Positions 39,225-50,294 of a stretch of DNA of 64,000 nt are shown here, piece by piece. The position numbers and the translations under genes are program-made. The notes below the pieces were generated by a model. That model was given only the letters and a program-made list of their open reading frames with translations, ran no database searches and had not been told where the DNA came from. The number at the start of each line of letters is the position of its first letter. Within the stretch, counting starts at the first letter, position 1. Source of the stretch: Pelodera strongyloides (taxonomy: Eukaryota; Nematoda; Chromadorea; Rhabditida; Rhabditidae); assembly GCA_036852015.1 (NCBI GenBank), contig JAANDG010000076.1:62001-126000 (forward strand), written 5' to 3'.

Positions 39225-39976
39225 TCCCATTTCAAGTGACACCTATTTTTGATGATGAATCTTGCGCTTGACAATTAGAAAAATATTGCATTCTGCTATA
39301 CTATATTTGACATGGAGAATGTTGCAACTATGCGTTGCAACTATAATAATACCTAGAATTATCTAAGAAACGTATTCTAGAGCATCATTATTACTAGCGT
39401 CTAGTATGACGTTGTTTACACAAATAACAGGAAGTAACGACTTTATTAGACTGCTAGTGTAAGTATAAATACTCTCGGTTAGGGCTAGAGAGTGTGGCAG
39501 CAACTGGCAACGACTTGCAGCAAGGCCTCCGGGCTGAGCTCTGGTTTAGCTAGCGGCCCATCACGGCTCGGTACCGGTTAATACCCTAAGGTTGGCAGCG
39601 TTACCCATAAACTGCCTACGGTCTGACAGAGCCGGAAAGTCTGATCACGGTTTAGTAGAACCGTCCAAAACTACTCATTCCCCTTCGATCCGCAGTGGTC
39701 GTTGGACTTCGAGTGGACGTCAGTGGTGGTGTTCGCCAGTGTCGCAGCGAGGAAAGAATCCCCCGGCATCGAAAGAGGTCTAGCAGCGAGCCTGTGTGCC
39801 CCTGGACGCTCCTTGGATCATGCACTCAAACCCAGTCTTACCGTTGTCCCTCAATAAATAGATTTCGGTCGTTACCGTTGTTGTCACCGTACGGCTTCTA
39901 TGAAGTTCGTTTAGAGAATGAGATTGAATCGAATCATCAAAAATAGGGGTCATTTAAAATGGGCCTGGCCCTTTAA
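39225..39976. mobile_element. MITE family C copy split by a probable solo LTR
   Basis: Left piece 39225-39319 runs 'cccatttcaagtgacaccta' to 'atttgacatggagaa'; right piece 39914-39976 resumes 'gagaatgagattgaatcgaa' and ends CTGGCCCTTTAA. Together they reproduce the arm of the element at 4741 and 52219. Confidence 0.7.
39320..39913 (+). mobile_element. Probable solo LTR of a retrotransposon
   Basis: A 594-bp insert starting TGTTGCAACTATGCG, flanked by GAGAA on both sides (target duplication), inside a MITE. It has a TATA-like TATAAATA at 39464 followed by GC-richer sequence and AATAAA at 39853, the order U3-R-U5 expected of an LTR. It ends GTTTA rather than the usual CA. No internal retrotransposon genes are present. 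TGTTG starts are common in BEL/Pao and Gypsy LTRs, but the family is not established. Confidence 0.55.
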
Positions 39977-40252
39977 TGATAATCCACTTCTGATTGCAAC
40001 ACTAGTGCGTATTCTAGCATCAATTTTCTACTACAATTTGCTGAAGTTGGTCGGTTTTATGCCAATAAAAAGATGGTAATGTTAATCCTAGCATTAGTGG
40101 TCACTGTGCGCAGCTTGAACTTGAACAATGACATAAAAATCGTGCAGAATACTTTATACCACACCTGACGGCTATCGCCTCCTGATGCGACTTTCTAATA
40201 GCGATACTTCAAAGTTCAAAGCCTGACAAAAGTGGGCATACTTATATGAAAC

Positions 40253-41378
40253 GTCTGACAAGGGAAATGCCTAGGTTCATATCTGAATTAAGAAAAGTTG
40301 TAATGCAAAAGTTGTAGAGAATTAAATTCTATTAAAGATGGCGCATTCAAAACGTGCCAGGCGTAATTATCGAGCAATTACGCATAACCGTTCCTTATGG
40401 GAGCCTCAGTGATATATGATTTCGGTTACCACTTAGCATAATGGATAGCGCTTCTGACTGATAAGAGGAAGGTCAAGTGTTCGATTCCTCTCTGCGGAAG
40501 CTATTTTTGCGTTTTTGCTTGGGTATTTTTTTTTACAATTTAGAGCTTAAATAATTGTTTCAAAACAAATTACTGTGTGTTTAAACAACTTTGCTTGTGT
40601 CGATAACACATTTATGCAATATTCAAGTAAAAAAATCGGGATTTGATTTTTCCATTTTTTTCATGAAATCATTGATGAAAATATCGTCGAAAATTAAATG
40701 ATGAAAACAACAACAAAATGAATGTGAAGCATAACTTTCATAGTTTCCGAATTCCAGAAGGTTGAATATTTTTATTACGAATGACTATGACTTACTGGTG
40801 TTTCTGTTTATAGTTTCTGATGATTATAAGGTCCTTGGAGTTCCGATATATTTATTCATAACTCTTTATCCATGAAAGAAACGATCTACCAATTAATTAA
40901 CTCATTTATTTATTAAATATTCACATTCATTTTGTTGTTGTTTTCATCATTTAATTTTCGACGATATTTTCACCCATCAATGATTTCATGAAAAAAATGG
41001 AAAAATCAAATCCCGATTTTTTTACTTGACTAGTGCATAAATGTGTTATCGACACAAGCAAAGTTGTTTAAACACACAGTAATTTGTTTTGAAACAATTA
41101 TTTAAGCTCTAAATTGTAAAAAAAAATACCCAAGCAAAAACAGGAATCGAACACTTGACCTACCTCTTATCAGTCAGAAGCGCTATCCATTATGCTAAGT
41201 GGTAACCGATATCATATATCACTGAGGCTCCCATAAGAAACGGTTATGCGTAATTGCTCGATAATTGCGCCTGGCACGTTTTGAATGCGCCATCTTTATT
41301 AGAATTTAATTCTCTACAACTTTTGCATTACAACTTTTCTTAATTCAGATATGAACCTAGGCAGTTCCCTTGTGAGGC
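40253..41378. repeat. 1.1-kb inverted repeat with tRNA-like segments in both arms
   Basis: Left arm ~40253-40727 and right arm ~40920-41378 are near-perfect complements separated by ~190 bp. Outer ends: ACAAGGGAA...TGCCTAGGTTCATATC against GATATGAACCTAGGCAGTTCCCTTGT. Each arm holds a degenerate tRNA-Arg-like unit (CATAATGGATAGCGCTTCTG ... GTGTTCGATTCCT). It may be a foldback transposon or an inverted duplication. Confidence 0.85.
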
Positions 41379-41576
41379 GTATTGTCTATAATTAATGTAA
41401 TGAGATTCACACTCATGTGGCTTACTTTGGAGATGCGAATCGTTTGACTGCTTATACCAAATCGTTGAAACGTAGTTTGGATTTCTTTTCCGACATTGTG
41501 ACAAAAAATATTTCTCCTTTATATAATAAGATTTTTCGGGTTTATTAGCAATGAGACAATGAAATTTGTGGCCCAT

Positions 41577-41715
41577 AGCCCGAAGAAGTCGAGCAATTTG
41601 TCACCTGGAACTCGTCGCCTAACGCTTGGGACCTTTGCGGAACAAGTCATAAGCTCACTATGAAACTGTATTGTACCACCCTTGAATAAAGGTGCACGCT
41701 CTTGAAGCGTAAAAG
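41577..41715 (+). mobile_element. SINE S2 3' fragment
   Basis: 'agcccgaagaagtcgagcaa' to 'gcacgctcttgaagcgtaaa', matching other S2 copies with more divergence. Confidence 0.7.
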
Positions 41716-42408
41716 ATTTATTTGTTTATTTATGATTGCTGATCTTAAATTAGGTCTGTTGTGCGTCACTCTTTTTACATTCTTGCTTTATTTAGTCCTA
41801 CACGCAGTAAATGATATCGACAAAAACGTGTATGGGGTCACTAAACTGGGAGTAACTTCATTAATTATTATTTTCTCCAATTCACACTCAAATGAACATT
41901 ATATAAGAGTAAGATATAGAATGAAAAGAATAAACTTCGTTATGCATAAAACATGGATAAAAAATAATACAGTAATTTTCTCGATTGTGTACACTTGGAG
42001 GTTGCAATCAAAGACTTATGTATCGAAGTTTGCTTCTTGACTCCTGATGGAAGGTAACCTTGCAATGAAGAAATTATCTGGTTAATTACTACAATACAAA
42101 CGGAAAGAAAATAAACGAAAGCGAACATAACGACGAGATTGCGAACAGTACGAGCTAAAATGCGACTTGTATAAAAAATAAAATATTGTGAATTCATCAG
42201 TGCTGTAGATACATTGAAGTTGTGAGCCGCAAGTTGTTCATCACCTAAAGCGAATTCAGTATTCGAGCATAAGTGAATATTGTTTACTATGCTAAACACG
42301 TTCAAAGCCGTGTTCATGAAAATCCAAATGAGCTGACAATGACAATGATTGACAATGACAAGTGACAATCATCATGTGTGGCCTTGACTTGTCAGCTCTT
42401 AAAATTGG

Positions 42409-42414
42409 TTTATT
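42409..42414 (-). terminator. Polyadenylation signal 18 nt after the stop
   Basis: AATAAA on the minus strand (TTTATT as written), just past the stop at 42434-42432. The closeness supports the 3' end chosen for this gene. Confidence 0.45.
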
Positions 42415-42431
42415 GTCGTCATAAACGTACC

Positions 42432-43335
42432 TCATGCGTACGCTATGGCGAGGAAAATCATGTTCCACGAGGTTGTCGTGGTAAAAATTGATACTCCAAC
42501 TTGAGATTCTTCTCCTGTTGTCGTTGTTTCTATGTCAGATGTGTCATATTCGTCCATTAGTTCATCAGGTATTTTTTGTTCTTTTCCTTCTTCGGGCAGA
42601 AGGCGGTATCTATAATGATTTGACTCGTCCCGGGGGTATCTGGCTATACTCTGGACACGAAAGAGACTTCCTCCCAATTAACGTGCCCATATCCCGCGCT
42701 AAGCGGGGTAAGCACGGGGTTGACACGACTTGCAGATACCATGAAGATACCGACTGTCGCAGGCATGCCGACCTCGTATGCTTACGGCGCGCGGTGGTTT
42801 TCTTTGCACCCAGGGAGCGAAAAACCACCGTGTGCACCTAGCCGGGATCGAACCCCCGACCCCTGGATTAAGAGTCGGGTTCGCTACCCACTAGGCCATA
42901 TGACCGACAACCGGACACGAAAGCGACAACATGCGTTTATTTGCTTGTGTCATGCAGGATGGAAAAATTTTACGTTTCGGTCGTTTTATCAAAACTGGCT
43001 GTGACACTTTCTTTAGCATCCCCAAAAAGTGCTGAACCAATAGGCTGTCAGCTCATACTTCGTTACATGTTGAATGCGAATAAAATTTATCCTCCTCCCT
43101 CCAATGAAAAAAATCGTGAAAACGCATACTTCAGATACAGGCACATTTGCCTCAAATTTTCTCTTTTTCTTCCGTTTTGCGTAAGAAGTTTTAGGTCATA
43201 TTTTGTGTCTTCCCCGCCAAATACCATCGCTGTCAGTTTGCAGTAATTGACAATGGTGCGATGCCACGAGCCGACCGAGGAATTCTTAAAAATTATTATT
43301 TATTATTATTATTTTATTATTATATTATTATTAGG

Positions 43336-43369
<34 letters not shown>

Positions 43370-43404
43370 TATTATTATTTTATATTATTTATTTATTATT
43401 ATTA

Positions 43405-43445
<41 letters not shown>

Positions 43446-43456
43446 TATTATTATTC

Positions 43457-43495
<39 letters not shown>

Positions 43496-46400
43496 TTCTT
43501 ATTTGTTGTTTTACTGTAGTCCGGTGTATCCCTTCTCTTCTCAGTGATTTCTTTCCCTGAGTTCGTTGTTCTGTGACTATGTTCCGCAATTTCTTTGCAT
43601 CTTCCTATGTTTAAGGAAACCGAATAAATTTACAGTGACTGCAATCCGACTGACCTTAAATTGGTTAATCGCGGAATATTTCACACAATATGGGAGATCT
43701 TCCTCATAATACTCCATAACATTATAACATCCATCTTCGTCAAGACAGAGCTTTTCGTACAGTTTTGAAAGATACATATCAAGAACTTGACGAAACATAA
43801 TGCATTTCGTGACGGTCTCCACGATTTTCTGGAATATATTTATTGATTTATTTAGAAAACATTTTTGTTGGCAGTGACAAAAAAATCGTAGTCGAACGCT
43901 GTTATTTTTTAAATTTATCGGGAAAATGAGATTCTCATCACATTATTTACTAAATTTTGGTTTCTACACAAAAAAAAAATCGTGCTCATGACTATGTATG
44001 CGATTTTGGCGAGCTGACTGGGAATATTCGCTAATGTATCGCAGTCGCTTCAAATTCGACTTTTTTTTAGAAAAATTGAATTTCGGTGTCCATTTACTGA
44101 ACTTTATGCCAGAATATAAACGCCCGCGTTCCGAGCGAGACACGGACAAATGGAATACACATATGGAATGTAATTGCTTACTGTGCATGTTTCACTCTCG
44201 CTGTGAAATCTCTCCCAATAATCAAGGTAGGCAGGCGCCGTCTGAATATATTGAATTATGCCGATTATGCGAGACAATGCTAGGTGGCATACTATTCATG
44301 TTAAAGGGACGGGCCCATCAAAATAAACCCATATTTTGCATGTTTTTATAATTTGTATAAAGGGGGTTTATTATAATATATGTACACTAAATTTCGGCTA
44401 GACTTTATCCCACTGAAATTTTTCGGTGTCGATAAACGCATAAGTGTACCGTAGAAGACACACAATTGCACCCTTATTTCCTTACCGTGTCTCCCGAGGA
44501 TACCTCGCTCTGATTGGGACCCGGGAGACTATCTGTCTATATAGCCATATTCCCCCGGGACACGCGACAAGAAAATAAGGGTGCAATTGTGTGTCTTCTA
44601 CGGTATACTTATGCGTTTATCGACACCGAAAAATTTCAGCGGGATAAACTCTAGCCGAAATTTAGTGTACATATATAATAATAAACCCCCTTTATACAAA
44701 TTATAAAAACATGCAAAATATGGTTTTTTTTTTGATGGGCCCGTCCCTTTAAAGCGGACATAGTGCTGCCATGATCTACAGCAAGCTCCATCACAGTTAT
44801 TTCACTCCATGAGTTCGTTTTTCTGTAACTTGGCCTTGTCGTTCTTCACAGCATACGATATATAACAACAAAAAAAACATATGAAATTGCCGTATTCATT
44901 GTGATGACTGTTTTCCTTTAAAGGGATAGGTTCATCTCAAATCATTTCTCTTTTTATTGTTTTTATTGATAACAGCACAAATCTCATTCACAATGAAAAT
45001 TACATCAAGCACAAATCAATACGCTTCGCAGAAGAAGCTCCCGTTATTGGAAGCTAGGTGATCGGAAGCCAAAATCTAAACGCAAAAACTAATACCGTAC
45101 AAAGATCGTGCGGGCCAATGGCAAGCCAAGCTACAAACTACACTCGGCAGGTCATTATTTTCCACGTTGCGGGTAACATTCAATTCGCTCTTGGCTATTT
45201 GCCATTTGTCATTAGCCCGCGAGATCTGTGATCTGTGTACGGTATTAGTTTTTGAGTTTAGATTTTGGCTTCCGATCAACTAGCTTCCAATAAAGGAAGC
45301 TTCTTCTGCGAGGCGTGCTGTTCTGTGATTGATTTAATTTTCATTGTGAATGATACTTGTGCTATTATATCAATAAAAACAATAAAAAGGGAGGTGATTT
45401 GTGATTTCCTTACACGGAGGCCCGGGTGCAACGAATAGGGCGGCGTGAACAACTCACCTTTTTATACCAAGAAACCGACAAAGTTAGGATGACGATTTGA
45501 TGATCTAACCAAATTTTGACCCTATCTATTTGATCCCTATCAAATATCTATTTGATTGAAATCACTGACCACTCGCATAGTAGCGCAGTATTCCTTCCAG
45601 CGCTCTACTGGTGCCAGTGCACTTAAATGAATTGATCGTCCTGGCGTAATGACGAATCCTTCCCGCAGTGCGTTGATATAAAAGGGCTGGAAGGTTTATT
45701 AGACAGACTTTTTTTTGCATAGAGGTTAAATGTTAAAGCTAGAACTGTTCTTCAGGGCCCCGAAGGGGTCCCTGCAGTCCGCTCTGGTCTACGGAAGTAG
45801 TGCGCTCCAGAGATATAGCATCTTTGATTACGGAATGGGTGGCCATCCCTGATCCAAGAAAATAGAAAATATTCTCTGTATGTTCAAATTACAAACTGCT
45901 GGCTCGGGTCTTACTACACGATGCTACAAGTGACAACGATGGAGGGACCAACTGAATTCCCAAATATTGCATACTAAAGATAATATCGTCCAGTTATTTG
46001 CATACTGTATATGGGAATTCGGCGTCCCATAATATTATACTGCCTTAAGTATTTCAGTAGCATTACCATCATCGGGTCCGTGCCGGTAAGTGGTGGGTAC
46101 GTGACTGAGTAACTTCTATATGCAGTACATCCAAGTTTCGTTGCTCCCCAGTAAATCTCGGTTGCATAGGCAAGTCTAATAAAATCAGTTCCATTGAAAT
46201 TGTCAAAATCTGGTAGTGAACGTGAAAAACAGCGAAAGTCTGAAACTTCTTGTTATTGGCGAATCAGCGAGAATGGTGGTGACCATTGCGATATAAGTAT
46301 TCCTGGGTGGGTAGTGGGCAACACTGGCTATGGTAAATTATTGAAATCTGCCTGAGTGTTGCGCCCGGAACTGGAAAAATACATTGCATTTTACTGTATT

Positions 46401-47337
46401 TGACAGGGAGATTCAAATGGAGTGATCAAGCAGCAAAAACAAGGGTTAAAGGGACGCGGTCACCGTTTTGACCCTTATGTATACTTTGTGTTTTTATTAA
46501 CTGCACAGTATGAAAAACATAGTGTTGTAAAAAATCTGACGAAAAACACTGTTTTTGGCGAGAAATTCATTGATTAAAAAAGTTGCGTCCGATCTAAGGT
46601 CCACAGTTAGCCATAGAAACCCAAATGTTATAATTCCCGCGAGGTATTCGACCGATTAATTAGTGGAATAACGTTCGTCGAGTCATTGTCAGCACGGTCA
46701 TATGCTGGACAATTACTAGGGTTACGGTGCGTATTGGAGCGAGGGCAAAATTTTTCGTCATCATTTTACTCGCTGTTGCCGCGTTTCTTGCAAGACATTT
46801 TCCAAACACTATGTGTTATAAATGATGAAGATAATAAAAACACAAAGTATACATATGGGCCAAAACGGTGACCGCGTCCCTTTAAAGGGTCATGACCCAT
46901 TAAACGGAAGGTTCACGAAAAAAGATTCCTCTAATTTACTTAATTTCCGGAATTTCAGAAGTATTACCGTCCAAATAAATTGAGGAAAACTTTTTCTCGT
47001 GGGCCTTAACGACTTACAATATCACTCACCTATCTCGCGAACGAGGAAAATATTCGCAAAGGTTGTGAAATGAAAAGTTAACATAATGAATTATATAGTA
47101 CTTTCTCACGGTGATGTATACTCTGTTTTCTATGCGGTAACTAATAAACAAAACCCTTTGAATGTTTAGAACACCAGTTAGTGTTGAGGTTCGAGATAAA
47201 AAAATTAATCACTTACCCATTCCGGGTAAGTAGCCATCAGTAGTTCGGTTCATTATATCCGCTGCATCTTCCGTTAGTACAAATACAATTATGCTTTGAT
47301 ATGATAATAGGAAAACGGCCGTCGAAAACAGGGACAT
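42432..47337 (-). CDS. Small secreted or GPI-anchored protein; last exon interrupted by a SINE
   Basis: Read on the minus strand. Exon 47337-47217 encodes a signal peptide (MSLFSTAVFLLSYQSIIVFV). A tentative 47-nt exon is 45504-45458, the only one I found that reconciles phases. Exon 43828-43655 encodes a Cys-containing segment (TVTKCIMFRQVLDMYLSKLY, KLCLDEDGCYNVMEYY). The final exon is 42943-42432, ending in a Thr-rich stalk and a hydrophobic C-terminus (SWNMIFLAIAYA), like a GPI-attachment signal. AATAAA lies 18 nt beyond the stop. Inside this exon, 42912-42668 is a tRNA-derived SINE flanked by a 15-bp direct repeat. Without the SINE and one repeat copy the exon is 252 nt and in frame, and the protein would be about 197 residues. 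With it, translation meets a stop within the SINE. I recognise no family. The first and third exons are fairly secure; the second and the last acceptor are inferred. Confidence 0.5.
42653..42927 (-). mobile_element. tRNA-Lys-derived SINE S3 with 15-bp target duplication
   Basis: On the minus strand the element (42912-42668) starts with a tRNA-like head: CATATGGCCTAGTGGGTAGCG, an anticodon-arm part GACTCTTAATCC as in tRNA-Lys(CTT), and GGGGGTTCGATCCCGGC. A 150-bp body follows. GGACACGAAAG(A/C)GAC occurs at both 42653-42667 and 42913-42927 (14 of 15 identical), the expected duplication of a retroposed element. Confidence 0.8.
43292..43497. repeat. (TTA/ATT)n microsatellite, ~205 bp
   Basis: Nearly pure TTA trinucleotides with a few interruptions; the long Ile/Leu open frames it creates are artefacts. 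Confidence 0.95.
44301..44752. mobile_element. Palindromic MITE family D
   Basis: Ends TTAAAGGGACGGGCCCATCA and TGATGGGCCCGTCCCTTTAA; nearly the whole element is one long inverted repeat (for example GACACACAATTGCACCCTTA against TAAGGGTGCAATTGTGTGTC). TTAA at both edges. Confidence 0.85.
44918..45405. mobile_element. MITE family B copy, right end damaged
   Basis: TTAAAGGGATAGGTTCATCTC at the left; interior matches the copy at 4025; right end decays after GGAGGTGATTTG. Confidence 0.75.
46230..46440. mobile_element. Old family C MITE remnant
   Basis: Diverged matches to the right half of the family C element ('ggcgaatcagcg', 'atggtaaattattgaa', 'attgcattttactgtatttg'). Confidence 0.45.
46446..46885. 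mobile_element. MITE family E copy
   Basis: Terminal inverted repeats of about 48 bp, starting TTAAAGGGACGCGGTCACCG and ending CGGTGACCGCGTCCCTTTAA; TTAA edges. The interior is not palindromic. Confidence 0.85.
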
Positions 47338-47504
47338 TTCGTTGAATGAATAAATTTAACAAATTACAAATTATCATGCAAATTGTACGAGTTTATTCTT
47401 ATGTAATTATCAAATCAGAAACGCGGTTCACCAAATGCATTATTCAATGGTGAACGGATCATAAATACGACCAAAAAATAGAAGAATCGGAAGTTTGGTT
47501 TTGG

Positions 47505-47762
47505 TAGGGGCGCGTTCGGGATTGATTTTCCGAAAGGAAACTATGCAAATTCATCGTTCTGGACATTTTGGAAACGTTCTAATGCTTGGAGAAAACAAAA
47601 AATACAGTATGAATTAGCATGGAAAAGAACAAATTAGCATGGTTTGCATGCTAATTCATACTGTGTTTTTTGTTTTCTCCAAGCATTCGAACGTTTCCAA
47701 AAAGTCCAGAACGATGAATTTGCATATTTTCCTTTCGGAAAATCAATCCCGAACGCGCCCTA
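47505..47762. mobile_element. Palindromic MITE with TAGGGGCGCGTTC ends
   Basis: GGCGCGTTCGGGATTGATTT pairs with AAATCAATCCCGAACGCGCC, and the arms run to the centre (ATGCTAATTCATACTGT against ACAGTATGAATTAGCAT). TA at both edges. It lies upstream of gene 5, about 170 bp before its start. Confidence 0.8.
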
Positions 47763-48189
47763 AAGCATCCGAGCTCCCATATGAAAGGACAACTTTCTCA
47801 AACTTCCAAGAACCCACAATTCAAATAAAAAGTAACAATATGTAGTTAAGCATAAAAACTAGTCGACGGCGGAGTGATTCATACTAGGTGCCGCCACAGT
47901 TTGGGGTGTTTCCCGCAATCGAACCTCGCGAAAAAATTTACGCGGCATAGTTGTGGGTTGTGGCTACCAGGTCCGTCAGTTTTTTGGCAAAAAATCAACG
48001 CGACAAAATCAACACGAAAAAAAGTATTTATAGAGCGTGTATGAAAAAAACAGGAGGAGACACTTTGCCCGTTTATTTTTTATTGCGCCGGCGACCCGGT
48101 GTACCGCAGCAATCTTCGGACAATCCGGAATAGTTCGTTCGAATCTGTAAACAACAGCATAGCATGGGTCATACACGCCTTTAGCAATA

Positions 48190-48680
48190 ATACAAACTTT
48201 GACGGCGAAAAAAGGGTTGGTTCAAGGTTCGCTGCGCACTTCGCCCAGTCTTCTCCTGACTCTCGCCAGTATGGGCGAGTGCATTGACTACCCTTTCGTG
48301 AAAACCGGGCGAATATTGGGCGAAGAGGCTATGCGAAAAGGCCCCGGCACTTTTGGCACGCCAGGCCGCAAAAAAAAAGTGGCGAAAAATAGAGGTTCGC
48401 CGCAGGCGATCGTATCGCGGAGACTGGACGAACCTCTATTTTTCGCCGCGCACTCGCCAAGTTTTGCACTGTAGGCTCGGCGGAAGGGCCGCGAACTGCC
48501 CCGATAAAAACGTGAAAAATCCATGCAGGAGCAGATAAAAAAGGGTGCGCGGTTCACTCGGTTCTTCGGGTGGGAAGTCATAAAAAAGATGCGCGGTTCA
48601 CTCGGTTTGCGGTTCACTCGGTTTTCACGACAGGGAAGCCAGTCACTGGTGCGGATCCGGCGAGAGTTCAGCAAAGAAAG
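48190..48680. repeat. GC-rich repeat block
   Basis: Three GCGGTTCACTCGGTT units (48549-48620) and an inverted pair GCGAAAAATAGAGGTTCG / CGAACCTCTATTTTTCGC (48382-48446). Base composition resembles the block at 9895-10700. Confidence 0.6.
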
Positions 48681-48934
48681 TGCGAGTGCGAGGCAAGAGT
48701 TAGATGAACCGTTTTTTCGAAGCACACACAACACATTTCGACAGTTCACATAAATAAATATCTTTCTCTCTGGCAGACACAGGAGAAGTGCGAACATTAT
48801 CCAATCAGCTAATTGGCAAAAGCAATTGAGCAAATATCTAAACAATAGGCATACTTTCAAAAGATTTGTACCTACATAGCTAAACGTTGTGTCAGAATAA
48901 CGAGAAAAGCGTCTTAAATCATTCGTACTTCTTT

Positions 48935-49197
48935 ATGGCCTGGTCAAGTGGCAAGGCTCTTGCTCACGCCACCGGTCACTGATTCGATCCCGGCCCGGAA
49001 CCCCCTCATCCCACCAAAGGTGCAAAAGTTGGTAGCTGGGTAAAACCAGCGGAGATAAATCGACTTCCCGAGCAGATTCGCCACCGGGAAGTTTAAATGG
49101 CCAGTACGCCCAGCCTCTGAGCTGAGCTGGACCCCGGTGCACCGTTTCCGCGGTTTCGGTTGATATAACCCGGTTCACTTTATCACTTTTTTTTTAC
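48935..49197 (+). mobile_element. SINE S4 with tRNA-like head and T-rich tail
   Basis: GGCCTGGTCAAGTGGCAAGG (A-box-like) and GATTCGATCCCGG (B-box-like), a ~170-bp body and a run of nine T. Anticodon arm is not tRNA-like enough for a working gene. Confidence 0.65.
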
Positions 49198-49707
49198 TTA
49201 TAATGATCCTGAAAAGATAGATTAAACAAATGATTTATGGCCAAAATTTAGTTATTGTACGCAAGGACAACCGCACAGGAACAGCTGAAAAGTAGATGTT
49301 ATTCGTATGCCAATATATCACTGATAACAACTGTCAGACTCTGTGAAAATAATAAACCACCATAAGACTCGGAGAACTGCGACTACCTAACTTTTGGCGA
49401 GGAATAAAACAGAAAATATAGTTCTATAGGCCTTAGCATACTTGAGCAGAACTTGGCCATTGATTCGCGCATTAGGGCAGTGTATGACGCGATCCATATT
49501 TCATCGTAGTACTGTAGGTCGAATGTACCAGCGTAAGGAGATCGAATGTACCAGAGTTTATCTGAAGGGAAGAGATAACTCGATACTGAGCTGCGACACT
49601 CTTTTTATGCCCGAACACGCGGAACGATTGCCGAAAATTTGCACTTCCGTAACGCACATCGGTATGCAAATCCAAATTACGCTGTAGTTACTCTTTTATG
49701 TAATAAG

Positions 49708-49753
49708 ATATTTCCAGCCTGATCTATCGCAGAATAGATCAGGCTGGAAATAT
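49708..49753. repeat. Perfect 20-bp hairpin
   Basis: ATATTTCCAGCCTGATCTAT and its exact complement separated by six bases (CGCAGA). Confidence 0.85.
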
Positions 49754-49810
49754 TATTAACAGATTTATAAAGGAACCCTAAGATTTTCAGTTGATTTCAA
49801 ATCATAAGAA

Positions 49811-50294
49811 TTAAAGCGATAGGTTCACTAGGATTTACACCTTTTTGAATGCTTTCTACTTCTTCTGATAGTATGGCCGAAAACATTCACAATGCGAAAA
49901 TTACATAAAATTACCTTTTCTCCCCGAGGTAGGAGAGCTTGCTCAAAAAGCTAAACTATCTCGAATTTATAAAACAATTGGAGTACCGCAGCCTAGCTAA
50001 ATGGGAAATAGCGTGACAGGGTTGGAGGTGCAGATATTGTTGTGATAGACAGAGGATGATAAAAGGGCCCCGTATCTTCTAGCGTCTCCAGCCCTGCTAC
50101 GTTATTTCCCACTTACCATGGTTGCGATACTCCAATTTTTTTATAAATTCGAGGTAGTTTGGCTTTTTGAGCAAGCTCTCCTACTAAGGGGAGCAAAGGA
50201 AATTTACTGCAATTTTCGCATGTTGACCGCCATAGGTCATACTATCAACATAAATTATAAAAAACTGCAATTCGAGGTGAACCTATCCCTTTAA
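49811..50294. mobile_element. MITE family B-like copy
   Basis: TTAAAGCGATAGGTTCACTA at the left, GTGAACCTATCCCTTTAA at the right, long inner inverted repeats (GCTTGCTCAAAAAGC/GCTTTTTGAGCAAGC). Its interior differs from the other B copies. Confidence 0.75.

Noticed and set aside
40430..40505. tRNA gene with ATAATGGATAGCGC and GTTCGATTCC boxes
   Set aside because: The T-stem and anticodon stem do not pair properly in either arm of the inverted repeat, so a working tRNA is not supported.
41940..42368. 142-codon minus-strand open frame with hydrophobic stretches
   Set aside because: It is just downstream of the stop and AATAAA of the secreted gene, is AT-rich, and shows no family pattern or start context. 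It may deserve a search but I cannot support it.
42845..42910. tRNA-Lys(CTT) gene on the minus strand
   Set aside because: The anticodon arm resembles tRNA-Lys, but the acceptor stem does not close, a non-tRNA body follows, and target duplications mark it as a SINE.
43247..43560. Ile/Leu open frames of about 90-100 codons
   Set aside because: Pure TTA microsatellite.
48288..48860. 190-codon minus-strand open frame
   Set aside because: It lies over the GC-rich repeat block; repeated NRVNR/PSEPR words mirror the DNA repeat, and no domain pattern or splice context is seen.
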